Assembly (NCBI GenBank): GCA_940671915.1
Contig: CALNVZ010003426.1
Coordinates: 38,458,664-38,522,663 of the forward strand
Direction: 5' to 3'
DNA: 64,000 bases
DNA from: Paracentrotus lividus
Lineage: Eukaryota; Echinodermata; Echinoidea; Camarodonta; Echinidae
A program made the translations under genes and the position numbers. The notes under the pieces were generated by a model. It saw only the letters and a program-made list of their open reading frames with translations. It was not told the DNA's origin and made no database searches. The number at the start of each line of letters is the position of its first letter. Position 1 is the stretch's first letter. Below are positions 1 through 13,989 of this stretch, one piece after another.

Positions 1-339
1 TTATTTTATGAGGGAATATGATAATAATGCTTCAAAATCAGGGAAAAGTAAGGGAATTTTTTATTGGCCCAAAAATCGAAAGTTCGGTAGTCAGTCAGAC
101 TAGTGTTTTATACTGCAAATAGTTAATGGCGAAAAATGGCGTCGGCCTCATGCCAAAAGGGCCTTAACATTTTTAAGGGCCATTCATATTGTACACATAC
201 TAAAAACGGTAAGGCCCTTTTGGCATGAGGCCGACGATATGCGAAACTGGAAATGGTTTTAAATAATTATCAGGGAATTTTTAGATTTCATCAGGGTAAA
301 ATCAGGGAATTTTGTTTTCTTGCAATGCTGGGAACCCTG
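1..339. repeat. dispersed repeat end with GGGAACCCTG terminus
   Basis: The stretch contains several AGGGAATTTT/TCAGGG words and ends in GGGAACCCTGA at about 330-340. The same kind of terminus (CAGGGTTCCCA) starts the repeat at 33463. Inside it, a 26-bp inverted repeat (GTCGGCCTCATGCCAAAAGG at 142 and its complement ending at 237) could form a hairpin. It reads as the right end of a DNA transposon whose left end is outside the window. The superfamily cannot be assigned from what is visible. Confidence 0.4.
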
Positions 340-1074
340 AATAAAATACATGAGAAATTAATTTTGATTCAAGTATTTTTTAAAAACTGTATTTGTTTTG
401 AATGCTACAAAGATTATTTACATTAAAAAAAAATCAATATTCTATGTGCTTCATTTAGTGATTTTGAGCAAAAAGTAGGCCTATTATTTCATGCATAAAT
501 TTGCACAAATAATAACAAGATAAAAAGGACACTTTTCAGAAAAAACTAACTTAAAATTCTTGTAGATTACATTGCACACTATCATCGTGCAAATTTCTGT
601 GGAGATCACACAATCAACAACTGAGATCTTAGAGAGAACCAATGGACCGAAGTGATAAAACAAACTTAATCGGATGAGGGTTCATTAGAGACAGTTAAAA
701 AATTATAGATATTTAACCAGGGGGTCATTTCATCAGAGGACTTGTTAGACATTTTATCCGACAAATTTGCTTTCAGCCAATCAGATGCGAGCATTTCAGT
801 AGCTTATAACAGTTTGTCGGATAAAACGTCCGCCAAGTCCTTTCATGAAACGCCCCCCCCCCCCCAGGTGTTTGATACATGTATGTACAGCAAGACAAAA
901 AACTAGAAAAGTAGATAGATGATCCAGAGAGATGCCGAATGAAGTCTTTGATAACCACCAAAAGAGAATGCTTTGTTGTCGACTTTTAGGAATGGAAAAA
1001 CACAGTGAAATTATGAAAATTGTGTCAGCTGTAGTGAAATAAAAAAGTTAATGTGATTTTTTTTTTCTCTGCAG

Positions 1075-1253
1075 TTGCAACGTTAGAGATAGTACATCAT
1101 TTATACCGGTATTCCAGTTTATTGTTTGCTTTGAAAGCACCATTTGTAAAGTCATTAGGCAAGAAATATGAACATGAATTTGTAGAGAAATGTATATTAA
1201 GGGCTCAATCAGAGCTACCAAGAACTAAATATGTTATGAAAACTTTAACATGA
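1075..1253 (+). CDS. terminal coding exon of an unrecognised gene
   Basis: A pyrimidine tract and CTGCAG acceptor end at 1074. They are followed by an open frame of about 59 codons (first full codon GCA at 1077) to TGA at 1251-1253. The peptide begins ATLEIVHHLYRYSSLL and ends ELPRTKYVMKTLT. It is basic, with a hydrophobic patch (SSLLFALKAPFV) near the middle. I do not recognise the family. It is called coding because the frame is open from a good acceptor to a stop, and because a long AT-rich UTR-like stretch with a canonical poly(A) signal follows. Upstream exons would lie left of the window. The exon could be spurious. Confidence 0.45.
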
Positions 1254-3300
1254 TTATTTCCTTGTAAGCACTAATACTGAGCCATGAGTTCCTCTATCAT
1301 GTACATGTACTCGAGTGTCCCAGTATTTCCTGTTTATTGTTTCTGCTAAAATTGTATTCACATGCATACATGTATATACACAAGGTATTAGAAAATAGCC
1401 ATGATATTTTTTTTTCATGCTTTTCTTTAAATTATTTCTCATGATAATCTTTTTTAGAATGACTTCACATAAATTTGTAAGTTCACGTCTTATCAATGAG
1501 TGTACCCTTATTCACATGAATGATGCCAACCTTGAATTTTTTTATTTTTTTTCAAGCAGGACTTTCAATTTGTTGTCCGAAATTCCTATTATGGAAAATG
1601 AGTTATTTTATGTTAGTGCACATTGTTGTAAAAGTAGATTTTCGCCATATAGGTCGACTTCTAGCATTCACTTTGTTGTACTGGCAGTTTTTATTTGATG
1701 GACCATAACAAGACCAACTTTACTGTTACAATTTCATAACAGTTTAAATATTTATTAATTTCAGCACTTTCGTTTATTTTTAACAGAAAATGGATCCTCA
1801 TTTTACATTTTTGATGAAGATCACTTTTATTTTGGATGAATTTTAAGAGAGTTTAGTTGAATATTCATGTTATTGTTTTAAGTAAATGTACAACCGTATT
1901 TCAATATTATGAAACGTCTTTGACGAAATTTGACACATGTAAATGTGGAACTTATTTTAAAGTACTAAAAATTCTTTTGTAAAGGTTCTAGATAATTAGA
2001 TACCATGTAAGTTTCCTAACAAAACAAACAAAAAAAAACCAGCAGTATATATTACTTTTGTAGTAAAACAGTGATCAACATGTTAGTGTGTGTTAAAGGG
2101 GAATCCAACCCAAGGAGAGAATCAATCTTACAGGTAAGAGGAAAATGAGAGGAGCAATCTAAAAAAAGTTTCATCAAAATCAGTTATAAAATAAGAGAGT
2201 TATGGAAGTTTGAAAAGTTTAGTTGTTCCGTCTATGGGGATCCTCAAATTGGCATCTTCGGCTTCAAAATGGCCGATCTCATGGACAACTCTCCATTCAT
2301 TTTGTACACAAATTTTCAGATTTTCCCAATTTTCTTTCAAAATTTGTCTTCTTTACTTCTGAGCTCAAAATATGTCATGGGAAAATATATTTCACACAAC
2401 ATATGTTGAGCTCAGAAGGAGGCAAGATATATTTCTAAAGAAAATGGGGAAAATCTGAAAATTTGTGTACACAATGAATGGAGAGTTGTCCATGAGATCG
2501 GCCATTTTGAAGCCGAAGATGCCAATTTGAGGATCCCCATAGAAGGAACAACTAGACTTTTCAAACTTCCATAACTCTCTTATTTTATAACTGATTTTGA
2601 TGAAACTTTTTTTAGATTGCTCCTCTCATTTTCCTCTTTCCTGTAAGGTTGATTCTCTCCTTGGGTTGGATTCCCCTTTAACTACAGAATTTTCAGGCCA
2701 TATTTTCTGACTTTATTACATAATTAGTGCTGCACTTCCATTTACATTGCATCATTCTTTTTTTTTAATCATTTCTGCAAACCATGTAATGACTATGTTA
2801 CTGGGCCAAATTACATATTGGTATTAGATAAACTTCTATTAAACGAGCTCTAATACATTTGGCCTGGTAACATTGTAATAAGATCTGATGTGTTTAATGT
2901 TAAAAGTTATTGATGCACTGTAATTTACATATAGGGGTTAATATTTGTAGATAATTGTTGTTAAATGTTGTCCTCTCCAATTCACTACAATTATTAAATT
3001 AAGGTTTAGAAGCCCACAGTTAATTGGCTCTTGCAATAATATCATACAAAACAACAAACAGTTTAGACTTGAATGGCACACTAAACACAAAATTTGTATT
3101 CATATGGAAAAAAGAACTAGAATATTTGATGTCACTCCATATCTCAGTTTGCCACATATATGTATTTTATGTGGAAAAATGTCCGGCTAACCTGAAGATA
3201 AATGAGTTCACTGACATTGGATAAGTAATACAGATGTATATGCACAAAGAACTGTATGTGTAACTGTTACATGTTTAATAAAGTTGATATGTTTATTGAT
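1254..3300 (+). other. probable 3' UTR with AATAAA at 3277
   Basis: No conserved open frame is seen. AATAAA at 3277-3282 (context GTTTAATAAAGTTG) is the best poly(A) signal after the stop at 1251. The UTR would then be about 2 kb and would contain the foldback element at 2097-2677. The 3' end is inferred from the signal only. Confidence 0.4.
2097..2677. mobile_element. TTAA-flanked foldback MITE
   Basis: Two arms of roughly 240-280 bp are near-perfect inverted copies. The left arm starts AGGGGAATCCAACCC and the right arm ends GGGTTGGATTCCCCT. TTAA flanks both ends (2093-2096 and 2678-2681), as expected for piggyBac- or Kolobok-type insertion. No transposase frame is present, so it is non-autonomous. 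Single-ended relatives (AGGGGAAGTCAACCC) lie near 30818 and 35537. Confidence 0.8.
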
Positions 3301-4141
3301 AAACAAAATGACCTTTCCAGATGCATATTTTTTTCCTCTATGGTATTTCATTGGTTAAAACTATTTATACATATTAACATTAAAATCATGTTATATAATT
3401 TTAGATTTATAAATGAGATTTTTTACTCAAACATTTAGGAATGGGTCTATTATTTCCCAAAACAACAACTTTTTTCTTTGACACCTAATCAGAAAAAAAA
3501 GTGTACACTTATTATGTGAAATGACCGATGTACAAGGATACAAAATTACAATATACATGTACATACATTACATGTAACATGAATTTGTGACGAAGATCAT
3601 TATCTTTTAAAAGGACGTTGACTTCATACAAATTTACACACATTCATGCCTCATCAGTGATTGTGCCCACGATATACATGAATATACATGTACGTGTATT
3701 TAACAGAAGGAGCTAGTCTCGAAAATGACACTGCATAATACCAAATTTTGAGGGGTCCCCCTACCCACTGCTATGTGTTACCAAGCTACATCAAATTCAA
3801 TATGTTGGTCAATCTCACACAAAATAGATTTTGTGGGACTTATGTAAGGTTGTAGAAGATGATGAGCATTTCACCAAGTCGTTTCTAAAGTTTTTAATGA
3901 TTTTACAAACGATGTTCTTGGGCCCTATACCAATCACATTTTGAATCATTTAGCACAATTACAAAGTGATCACTGATCGTTGGTTGACTAGTTCATACCT
4001 TATGAATGACTTTGTAATACACCCCTATGTTAAAACATCCCCTACAGTTAAGGTACAAATGCCTTCCTTCCCCCCCACCCCCCATAGAATGTTTACAAAT
4101 CATCCCAACGAAGCATAACTTTTTATGTAAAACATAATTCC
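3301..4141. other. intergenic, upstream of COPB1
   Basis: No gene is seen. 3861-4030 holds a degenerate dispersed repeat (TTTCACCAAGTCGT, GTGATCACTGATCG, TCATACC..ATGAATGACTTTGTAA) related to the copies at 13060-13200 and 31172-31324. No clear TATA box or other core promoter element is visible before the COPB1 start. Confidence 0.4.
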
Positions 4142-4285
4142 ATCCACAGATCACAGCTTTCAAATAATTAATTGCATCAAGGATCAGTAAAGTAAATCAA
4201 GATGACGTCTGCATTAGAGCTCCGGTGCTATACGCTCATTAACATGAACATGGATGTAGAACCACCAAATGAAATGTTTTCTTGA
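4142..4285 (+). pseudogene. duplicated copy of COPB1 exon 1, dead-ended
   Basis: This is a tandem copy of the block at 4312-4446, shifted 169-170 bp, including the CCACAGATCACA leader and the same AAATCAAGATGACGTC start context. It reads [18 protein letters not shown] then VEPPNEMFS and a stop at 4283-4285, and it has no splice donor at the expected place. Relative to the working exon, most coding differences are third-position synonymous (TAT/TAC, GAT/GAC, GAA/GAG); one codon differs R to P. If the COPB1 transcript starts upstream of 4202, this copy would be a 27-codon upstream ORF. Confidence 0.6.
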
Positions 4286-4370
4286 CCAATGATATTTCAA
4301 TTTCTATTCTATCCACAGATCACAACTTTCCTATTTTTCATTGCATCGAGAATCGGTAAAGTAAATCAAG

Positions 4371-7300
4371 ATGACGTCTGCATTAGAGCTACCATGCTAC
4401 ACGCTCATTAACATGAACATGGACGTAGAACCACCAAATGAGATGCAACTCAAAAATGATATCGGTAAGGAACACATTATTTTGATCAGAAGTTTTGCTT
4501 AGTCAATTACAGAAATTCATGAGAAGCCTTTCCTGCTATTGAGTCGGTTAAACCAATGGCAGAAGAGTTGAATGAATGACAATAATGTAAATGAGTGATA
4601 GTTTTGAAGCTTTGTCAAAGGATTGTAAGAAAGTCATGATTAAAATAAAAAAATCTTCTAAAATTTTGCAATGGTCTACTATTTCATACTGTTATGCAAG
4701 AAATTCTTAAAATTAAGATTTTTCATATAAATAGTTATTGTTTGAAAACATCAATTATACATATATTTCATAAATGGGTGTAAAATGAATTGTGTCTAAT
4801 CTTATGTCTAGGGTCAATGTTATTATTTGGCCATGTATGATTGCGAATGCTATGTGGTTCATTTACAGGCGACCAGCTGGAATGCTCCTCAAGTAGTGGA
4901 GATTGTGCACTGTAAAGTGTGGGATTGTAAAATGAATCTAACGACCGGGTAAAAATATACTGTAAGCACATTGGTATTAATGAGAAAAGCACTTTATATA
5001 AGAAACAAGTATTGTTATTATCATTATAGTTTATTATTTAAATTTGTAAATTTGTTGTAATTGAAGAGCATTTAAATTGATAATATATTTATGTTTGGAA
5101 TTTGTTAACAGAGAAAGGAGATAACAAGACCAAGACAGAGGCTCTCAAGAAACTCATCTACATGATTCTGAATGGAGAGAAGTTTCCTGGTATCTTGATG
5201 CATGTCATCCGATTTCTTCTGCCTAACAGGGTATGTACATCATTGTAGAAACTTTTAAGGACTTGACTATCAATTGGCAACACTGGGACCCCCCTCCCCC
5301 CCCCATTCAGCATTATTTAATTTTGTAGAGTTACATGTATGCTTCCTAAAAGAAGACTACATGTACAGTAAAAACCAACTCACATCAATAAAACTGACCC
5401 TAAAGCTCTCAAGAAACTCATCTACATGATTCTGAATGGAGAGAAGTTTCCTGGTATCTTGATGCATGTCATCCGATTTCTTCTGCCTAACAGGGTATGT
5501 ACATCATTGTAGAAACTTTTAAGGAGTTGACTATCAAATTGGCAACACTGCAACCCCCCCCCCTCCCCCCCCACCCCCAATTCAGCATTATCTATATGAT
5601 CCTGGATGGTGAGAAGTTACCATTGATGGCAAAGATAAGTACAATAACAGTATTAAATCTTTATGCAATGGGGCCCATATTTGTAATTCAACAAAGATTA
5701 CCGGTGCAGAAATGTTGTGCTTCTTCTTCTATTTGTCTGGTCTATTTCTTAGCAGTTAGCCTTGAAAAATTCTTGTGCTAACTGCAAATAGTGGGTAGTT
5801 TAATTATAAAGGGATAGTTGGTAGTTTAATTATAAAGGGATTATAAAGGGATCTTCATTTACAGACTATTCTGGACCATATTTGCAATCAAAAAGAGTCT
5901 ACGATATTGTCAGTAAAATCAATGTCGAATGATCATATTATATCTCCCTAGTTCAATTCAGAAATGGATACAATGTATTTCTTTTAGTTGGTTATGGTGT
6001 CATGACTTGATGTGTACTCAACAAATTTGTCTGTTTCTTTCGTTGTAGGACCACACAATCAAGAAGCTCTTGCTGATCTTCTGGGAGATTGTTCCTAAGA
6101 CACACCCAGATGGAAAGCTACTACAGGAGATGATCCTTGTTTGTGATGCATACAGGAAGGTAATTATTTTGATAGTGGAAATAAAAAAAAAAGTCCTTCG
6201 GACCATGGAAATTGCCGTGTTATATCATGACTCTCTTTATATTTGGGTAATAAAAAAAGAAATCAAAGGGCTGGGACCTACAAAATTATCTTGTTATATC
6301 AGGAATCTTGACATCTTTATAACGAGTGTCCACTGGAGTTGGTTAATTTTACCCTGGTGTTAGTCTAGCTTCCATGAAAAGATGCTGAGCCTTTCAAGGA
6401 ATGTCTTTTTCCAAGTTCATATTAACTCACCTAAATGTAGATCAAAAAGCAAATGAGGATTTATTACCATACTTATCTATTCAGATTTAGAAAGCTCAAA
6501 TTACATAATTTGTAGACTAAAACTTCAAACTTCAGTAATTAAAACTACATAAAGCCAGTTTTACAAAATTGTTGTTGCTCCTAATGAGTTTATTGAAGGC
6601 TCCATCCTGGAAAATTACCCACAGAACAACTACCCCGCCCCCTTCCACACAATTAGGTTTGCAGAGCTGCCAACCGTCCCGAAAAATTCGTATTTGTCCC
6701 GAAAATAAGAAGGGAATACGAAAATACGAAAAGGCATTGAAAAATGATGAATTTTGTCTTTTATAATGCTCTATGATTACATGGTCTTTGCATGCAAGTG
6801 GCGCCTTGAATTATACTACAATAGCATTGTATGCAATACGATCATTGAGTGCATGATCTTTGCATACAAGCGGCGCACTAGCGCTAGCGGGGGGTCGAAT
6901 GCGCACGCACACCCATGCTTGCATTGCTGGATGGAGGAGCGAAACCATCGACTCCCCGCTCGGCTACTCGCCCTAGCTTTCGGCGGTGGTTAATGGTGCT
7001 GCGCTGGGTGCATGCAGGCGGCTGCGCGCGCGCCTGAATACGATGTGTGCGTGCGACAACAACAAACTACCCTGGATTTTTTTAGCTGGATTAAACTTGG
7101 ATTATTATACCTGGATCTAGAAAGCTATCGCATGGGAATTTGATTGAGCTCAACATGGCAACTTTAGCTTCCAAAAAGAGAAAGAAGAAATAGACTTAAT
7201 GGCCTTGTATCATAGCATCTTTGAAAGGTGAAAACATGCTCATCATTATTGCAAGGTTTGTTCGTCCGATTTTTCAAAGGAAATTCTTACCGCGTAAGAA

Positions 7301-10300
7301 AATAAGGATTTCTTCTTTCATCCGAACATGGTGGTGGTTCATACGATAGCCTATCCAAAAACGCATAAAATCAGTCAAATATTGAGCTGCCGGAGATGCT
7401 AGCAACAAAGCAAAATATCGCTAAATTTTTTGTACCTAGGCCCTAGGGCAAGGCTAAGGACAATTCTGTGATGCGCGCCGATTTTTTTGCAATTTTTTGA
7501 GGAAATTCTTACCGCGTAAGAAATTACGATTTTTCTCTCAAAATTACGAATTTTGAGCTCCAAGATTACTAATTTCTACTTCTAAAGGTTGGCAGCTCTG
7601 GGTTTGGGGTAGTTGTCCTACAATCCAAGATTATTTGACTCATTCTCTTAATGACTTTCATCAAACAGGATCTTCAGCACCCCAATGAATTCATCCGAGG
7701 CTCCACCCTTCGCTTCCTCTGCAAGCTCAAGGAGGCGGAGCTCCTGGAACCACTCATGCCTGCCATCAGGGCGTGTCTTGAGCATCGCCATAGTTACGTC
7801 AGACGTAATGCCGTTTTGGCCATCTTCACCATCTATAAGTGAGTCTATCAGTCTTGATTTAGTTCTTATCTGTTCCTTGACGATTGCCCACATATTTTTA
7901 GAGGAGCTATGTTATTTGTAGTTCCCGTTTATTGCATGTCAAAATAATGTGGAGTTGTGCTTTCAAACTGGCTTTGGAAATCATTACATGTACAACCAAT
8001 GAGGAGACACTTTATACAGAAATTTATAGGTATTCTCTAGGAGTATAGTTGCTGTCTCTGTTACTGTAATGTTTTGTGTTCCTTGAAATGCAATAAAAAA
8101 ATGAATAAATAAAGTTGTAGCAACCATAACATGTTGAAAATGGAAGTTCAAGAATGATTCTACCAGCACACACAAACTCTGTACTTTGCCTAGAGTAACA
8201 AATTAGAGAGTAAATTGAAATTCTGTCTTGCTTTGAGGCAGGCTTCCCAATCTACCTAGAAATCGGGGGGAACCTTGAAATGAGTTTCACTTTCAAAGTC
8301 AGGGAATAGACAGTGAATTTGATTAAAAGTTGTCAGTCTGTTGTTTGCCACATGACATCGAAAGAGGTTGAAATAGTTATCAAGAAATTTGAAAAATTCA
8401 TCAAGAAAAATTCATAGTGTTTTGTTCTAATAGAGTTGGTACCCTGTAGGATTTGATCAATATTTTATCCTATCATTTCAGGAGCTTCGATACCCTGATT
8501 CCTGATGCCCCAGAGCTTATCCATAACTTCTTGGAGCAGGAACAGGATGCTTCCAGTAAAAGAAATGCCTTCATGATGCTGATACATGTAGATCAAGTAA
8601 GGCAGGGTTCATCAAATTCCATAATAAAAAATGTAGCCATTGTTGTTGTCAGCGCTGCACACATTGGAAATGGAAGAAACGTCATTGATAAGAATGGCTT
8701 GATTAATTGATCACTAGTCACAGAATCAAAAAGAATTGAACACCACATTAAAGTATCCTCACTGATGTATTTATGTGCCCAAAATATAGAAATTGCAAAA
8801 TTCACAGTACGTCAATATGCGTCCATTTTGAAAAAGGCAGCTGACGCAGTACTTTTTACGCATATATTTTGTGTCTATATATTTTCATGATTTTGCTTCG
8901 AGCTGGGAAATTCGTGAATTTACTGTATTTGCATTCACTTTGTACAGAAATATCAGGAAATAAAAACTTTCGGGTTTGAAAATAAACCTTTGTGAAATAT
9001 TCAGCATACTTAAACAGTGATGATTTCTTGATTTATTTCTCACTAGTGCTAAATTACATCACATTATGTTGGTAAATTTTGAGTAACTTACAATTTTTTG
9101 TCTATCCTTGTTGATTGCAGGAGAGAGCCCTAGATTACCTGAGTACCTGTATTGATCAGATCAATTCCTTCAATGATATCCTACAGCTGGTCATTGTGGA
9201 ACTTGTCTACAAGGTTGGTAATACCAAAAATATATCTAAAAAGTATAATCTTTTAAGACGTTTTGATAATTGAGAATTAGTTTCCATTTTTTTTCCCCTA
9301 GAGATATGAGGTCATACATGATTTTTGTCATTTGTAATACTCTCTTTAATAGTAACTCACTTTCTATTCCTCTTTTATTCACTCTCTATTTATATCTCAA
9401 GTTTGTACTCTCCTCACAGATTTAGATGGCATGCCTGGCTCTCAAAAGACATATTGACACCTGACTAGGGTTGTCTGCAATTATACAAATGGAAGTTAAA
9501 AATTCATGTTGAATAATCTATTTAATTCCTAATTACATTTAATAAAACTATTACCTACTCGTTTACTGTTGTTCATTTTTTAAACATCAAATTTCCACTT
9601 TATAATAAGCTCTCTCTCTCTGTTTCTCAGGTGTGCCATACCAACCCCACTGAGCGTGCAAGGTTTATCCGTTGTATCTATAACCTACTCCAGTCATCCA
9701 GCCCTGCTGTACGCTATGAGGCTGCTGGTACTCTAGTCACCCTATCTAGCGCACCTACTGCTGTCAAGGTAAACACTCTTAGTTATCAAACCTCTTCAGT
9801 GCTATGGGTGGGGGGGGGGGGGAAGGTGTATCCGTTGTATCTATAACCTACTCCAGTCATCCAGCCCTGCTGTACGCGATGAGGCTGCAGGTACTCTAGT
9901 CATTTTATCCAGCGCACCTACTGCTGTTAAGGTAAACCCTCTTAGTTATAAAACCTCTTCAATGCCATGATGGGTTTGGGAGGGGGGGGGGGGGGTAGGG
10001 GGTGGTAGTAATTATAATTTTATATTTTACTGAAAATTTCAAACCATCTGAATTTCAGCCCTGACTCATTCTTTAATCCTGTATGTTTTTCTACTTGATT
10101 GACAGGCTGCTGCATCTTGTTACATAGATCTGATCATCAAGGAGAGTGATAATAATGTCAAGCTCATTGTTCTAGATCGTCTGATAGCTCTCAAGGATTC
10201 ACCCGCTCATGAGAAGGTTCTTCAGGTAAATAATTTTTTGTTTTTATTACCCTAAAGGCACCATCCACCCCCTCTTGTGAGTTCCACATCATTTACAAGT

Positions 10301-12084
10301 AATGACAAAACTTATGTATTAAAGGTCCTAATTTTCACACTTGATCAGTCAAAAGTCAAATGATCTTCTTTACAAAGGTCAATGCTATTTCTGCAATTTG
10401 TAATTTGGTTTCTGCTGACATGATTCTATCAGAAACTCTTTTTTTTTCCTACGAATGACTTTGTTATTACTGTAAATCAAACTTTCAGTTTCAAACCTGA
10501 CCATGGCTCTGCTCCACAATATAATATCAATTTAATTAACTTCTATGTTCCTGCTCGATCATTACGTTCCCATGGTTCTGGTTTGCTTCAAGTTTCTAGA
10601 CACAATACGCAGTGGGGGGAAGGGCCTTTGCTAACGCTGGACCTCTGCTGTGGAATGCTCTCCCTCAAGAGATCCACAGCAGCAGGTCCGCCGAAGTCTT
10701 TAAGGCCAAGCTCAAGACATATCTTTTCACTTCAGCGTATGATTAGATTATTTTGTTAATTTTTGTCTGCACTGTTAATACCTTTTCCCTATTATCTTGT
10801 ACTTACGTAAATATAAGTTGTCATTTTTTTATGCACACATGCGCTTAGAGCAGCCACCTATCTTTTGGTGGATTTAGCACATAAGAAGTCTCATATATTA
10901 TTATTATTATTTATAAGAGTTTTTTTATACAGTTGAGAGCAGACTTTTCAAGTTACTTCCTAAAAATCAGCTATCTTTTTCTGTTTATATTCTCAGGAAC
11001 TTGTGATGGACATCCTTCGTGTCCTGTCTGCGTCTGATCTTGAGGTCCGTCGTAAGACCTTGGATCTGGCTCTGGATCTCATCTCATCTAGGAGCATTGA
11101 GGAGGTTAGTAGGTTACTACTATGTCAGTCATGATAGTACATATGTCGGTTTGATTTTGGTAATGATGATGATAGGGATAGCAATGGTTAATTTTACCGA
11201 TGATTTCACATTAAAACTGCATCTAACTTACTTATTTATATTTCTAATCATGTTTTCTGGATATTTTTTACGAGAATTATGCTTTCAATTCGACATTAGA
11301 TGTTTAATTTTTAAGTATGTACCGAATGTTTTCGTCTTTTGTTATGGGAAAAGCGTTTGGGAAACAGGGAAAAGCACCAACAGGAAACATAATGGATGGG
11401 GCAGCACAATTGCGATCGCGATCACAATTATGAGGCTGGTCAACCACTGTTTTTATTAATGTTGTTTTATGTGCGGTAAATTAATATTTTTGTATTTTTA
11501 TGAAAGAAAAAAATCAGAAAATGAAATTTGTATCTAAATCAATATTTACATTTAAAATTTGTCCATATTTTTGAAGATTAAATATTCTTTTTTTTTTTTT
11601 CTTAACTAGCCTAATTTGTTTTAATTGGTATGCACATGTGCACAAAGTCCATGCATACCGAAAGTGATAACATGATCTGTGAAGACAAGTGTGATTTATA
11701 CATGGATTAACTCTGCATCTGTGTAGTATACTGAATGTTTGTCATTTTATCGAAATTCCTATGGTATCCTCAAAAAATAAGTAAGTTAACAACGAAACTT
11801 ACTTTAAAGTAAATTTACAGCTAATTCAGTAATTGGTATTTACTAGGCTTTTTTTTTTTTTTTTTGGGGGGGGGGCGGGGTCATCATTTAGGCTGCTAAC
11901 CGTGAGCTCCATTTGTAAGAACAACTTCTTTTTGGTGAAATTTGCACCGGCACTAAAAATACCCTAGCTATAACACTGGTGATGATGATGATGATGATGA
12001 TAGTGGAGATAACATTAATGATGGTAATGATGAAATGCTGCTGCTGATGATTGTTAAGACCAATATAATGATTATGATAATGAA

Positions 12085-12123
<39 letters not shown>

Positions 12124-13945
12124 AATGATGGTAGTGGTGATGATAAATAATAACGATGGTAATCCGAACTGAATAGAATATTATTGATCAAATGAGCAAC
12201 AAAAAAAAAGAACCCAAGAAATTAAAGCAAAGTTGGAGATCGCTGATGTCAGATATGGGGATAAAAGATGTTCCATTCTAACTCTCAATTTTTTTTTTTT
12301 CTACCACATTTCTATAGATGGTGCTTGTCTTGAAGAAGGAAGTCAGCAAGACCCAGAATGTCGGGGAGCATGAAGACACTGGTAAATACCGCCAGCTATT
12401 GGTCAGGACTCTCCATTCATGCAGCGTCAAGTTCCCTGATGTAGCTGCTACTGTTATTCCACTGGTAAGGAAAATGTGTTTTGTATATCCCTTATACAGT
12501 CTATGCTCGGGACCAAGCCAAATGCCTTTGTATAAGAAAATCTCATTAAACTGAATACACAGGTACATAGACACTTGTGCACCTGTTTGACATCGGGACT
12601 GGAATGTCCTTGTTATACCAAAATCTTGTATCTGTGTTTGTTAGAATAGGAGTAGACTCTAGTTAAAAGATTCCATTAAATGTTATATTTACTAGAAAAA
12701 AATTTCATCCCCTAAAATTACCTTATAATAATGCATTTGAGTTAGTGAGGGCTGTGTTTTTATTGGTATTTTTGAAATTTACAATATTGTACTTGTGTCA
12801 TCATGATAATAAATATGTGACAATAATAATGATTATTTTGGAGATAATGGTAATTGATTGCTAATAAATTCTTGTTACAGCTGATGGAGTTCTTGAGTGA
12901 TACCAATGAGTTAGCCGCAGCTGATGTTCTGGTCTTTGTCCGTGAAGCTATAGAACGCTTTGAGCAGCTCAAGCCTCTGGTTATCAGTAAACTCCTGGAA
13001 GTCTTCCCAACCATCAAGGCTGTCAAGTGAGTGTCGTATATATTAGCAGGGTGATATTACAACAACTCGTTCATAAGCTGTGATCAACTTTATGACTGAC
13101 TGGTGATCAGTTTTTGTGCTAAATGAATGAGAATGTGATTAGTATAACACCCAAGAACAGTTCCAGTCGTTTGTAAAGTCATTTGTAGGACTAGGTTAAA
13201 CAGCCCCAGCACTCCCTGAAAACAGGAATGTGGAGCACACTTGGTTCACAACTTTTAAATTAAAATAATTGGTTATTGTGCATAAAGTTCAGAACAATTC
13301 AGGATAGATGCCATCCCCTTAAAAAAAAACAAAAGAAGTTTTGAAAGACAGAACAACCTTCTTCTTGGTTTATAAAAGAATTTATCCTTTTCATTTACTA
13401 GTTGTGTCAAAGTAAAGCATATATCTGTTTAATACCTGGGAACAGATGTGATGACTTTATTTCTTTGAAAATGGAGAAAGTCACACAATGTTTAGAACAA
13501 AATTAACAGGGAGCTACTGGCAGGGGAAACTACAAAGTTAACATTTCACATTTGATTGAAGACATTTTCAAGAAATAGATAATTTAACCAAAACGGCATG
13601 TAAAGAGTCCTCAGAAGGACTGCACAATATCTTTCTTGTTTGCTTGAAGCTCTTAGAGAAACTGTTTATAGCAACATCTCAGCAAGTTGACTTGTGGTTA
13701 TAAGGAATAAAAGTGATGAGTTTTGTTTGCATCTTTTGTTCTATCTCTTCGTCAGAATCCACCGAGCAGCTCTATGGATCCTTGGTGAATACTGCACCAC
13801 GATAGAAGACATTCAGAGCTTGATGACTGAGGTACGAAACCTCCTTGGAGAGATCCCCATCGTAGACGATGAGATGAAGAAGGCTGCTGGAGAAGACACA
13901 CAAGGTAATGGGGTGATGATGATGGTGGTGGTGGTAATATTGATT

Positions 13946-13989
<44 letters not shown>

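Noticed and set aside
4768..4992. Open frame on the - strand in COPB1 intron 1
   Set aside because: No conserved protein sequence, acceptor or donor; a chance frame.
11019..11459. 146-codon frame overlapping COPB1 exon 9
   Set aside because: Out of frame with the conserved exon; the remainder is intron.
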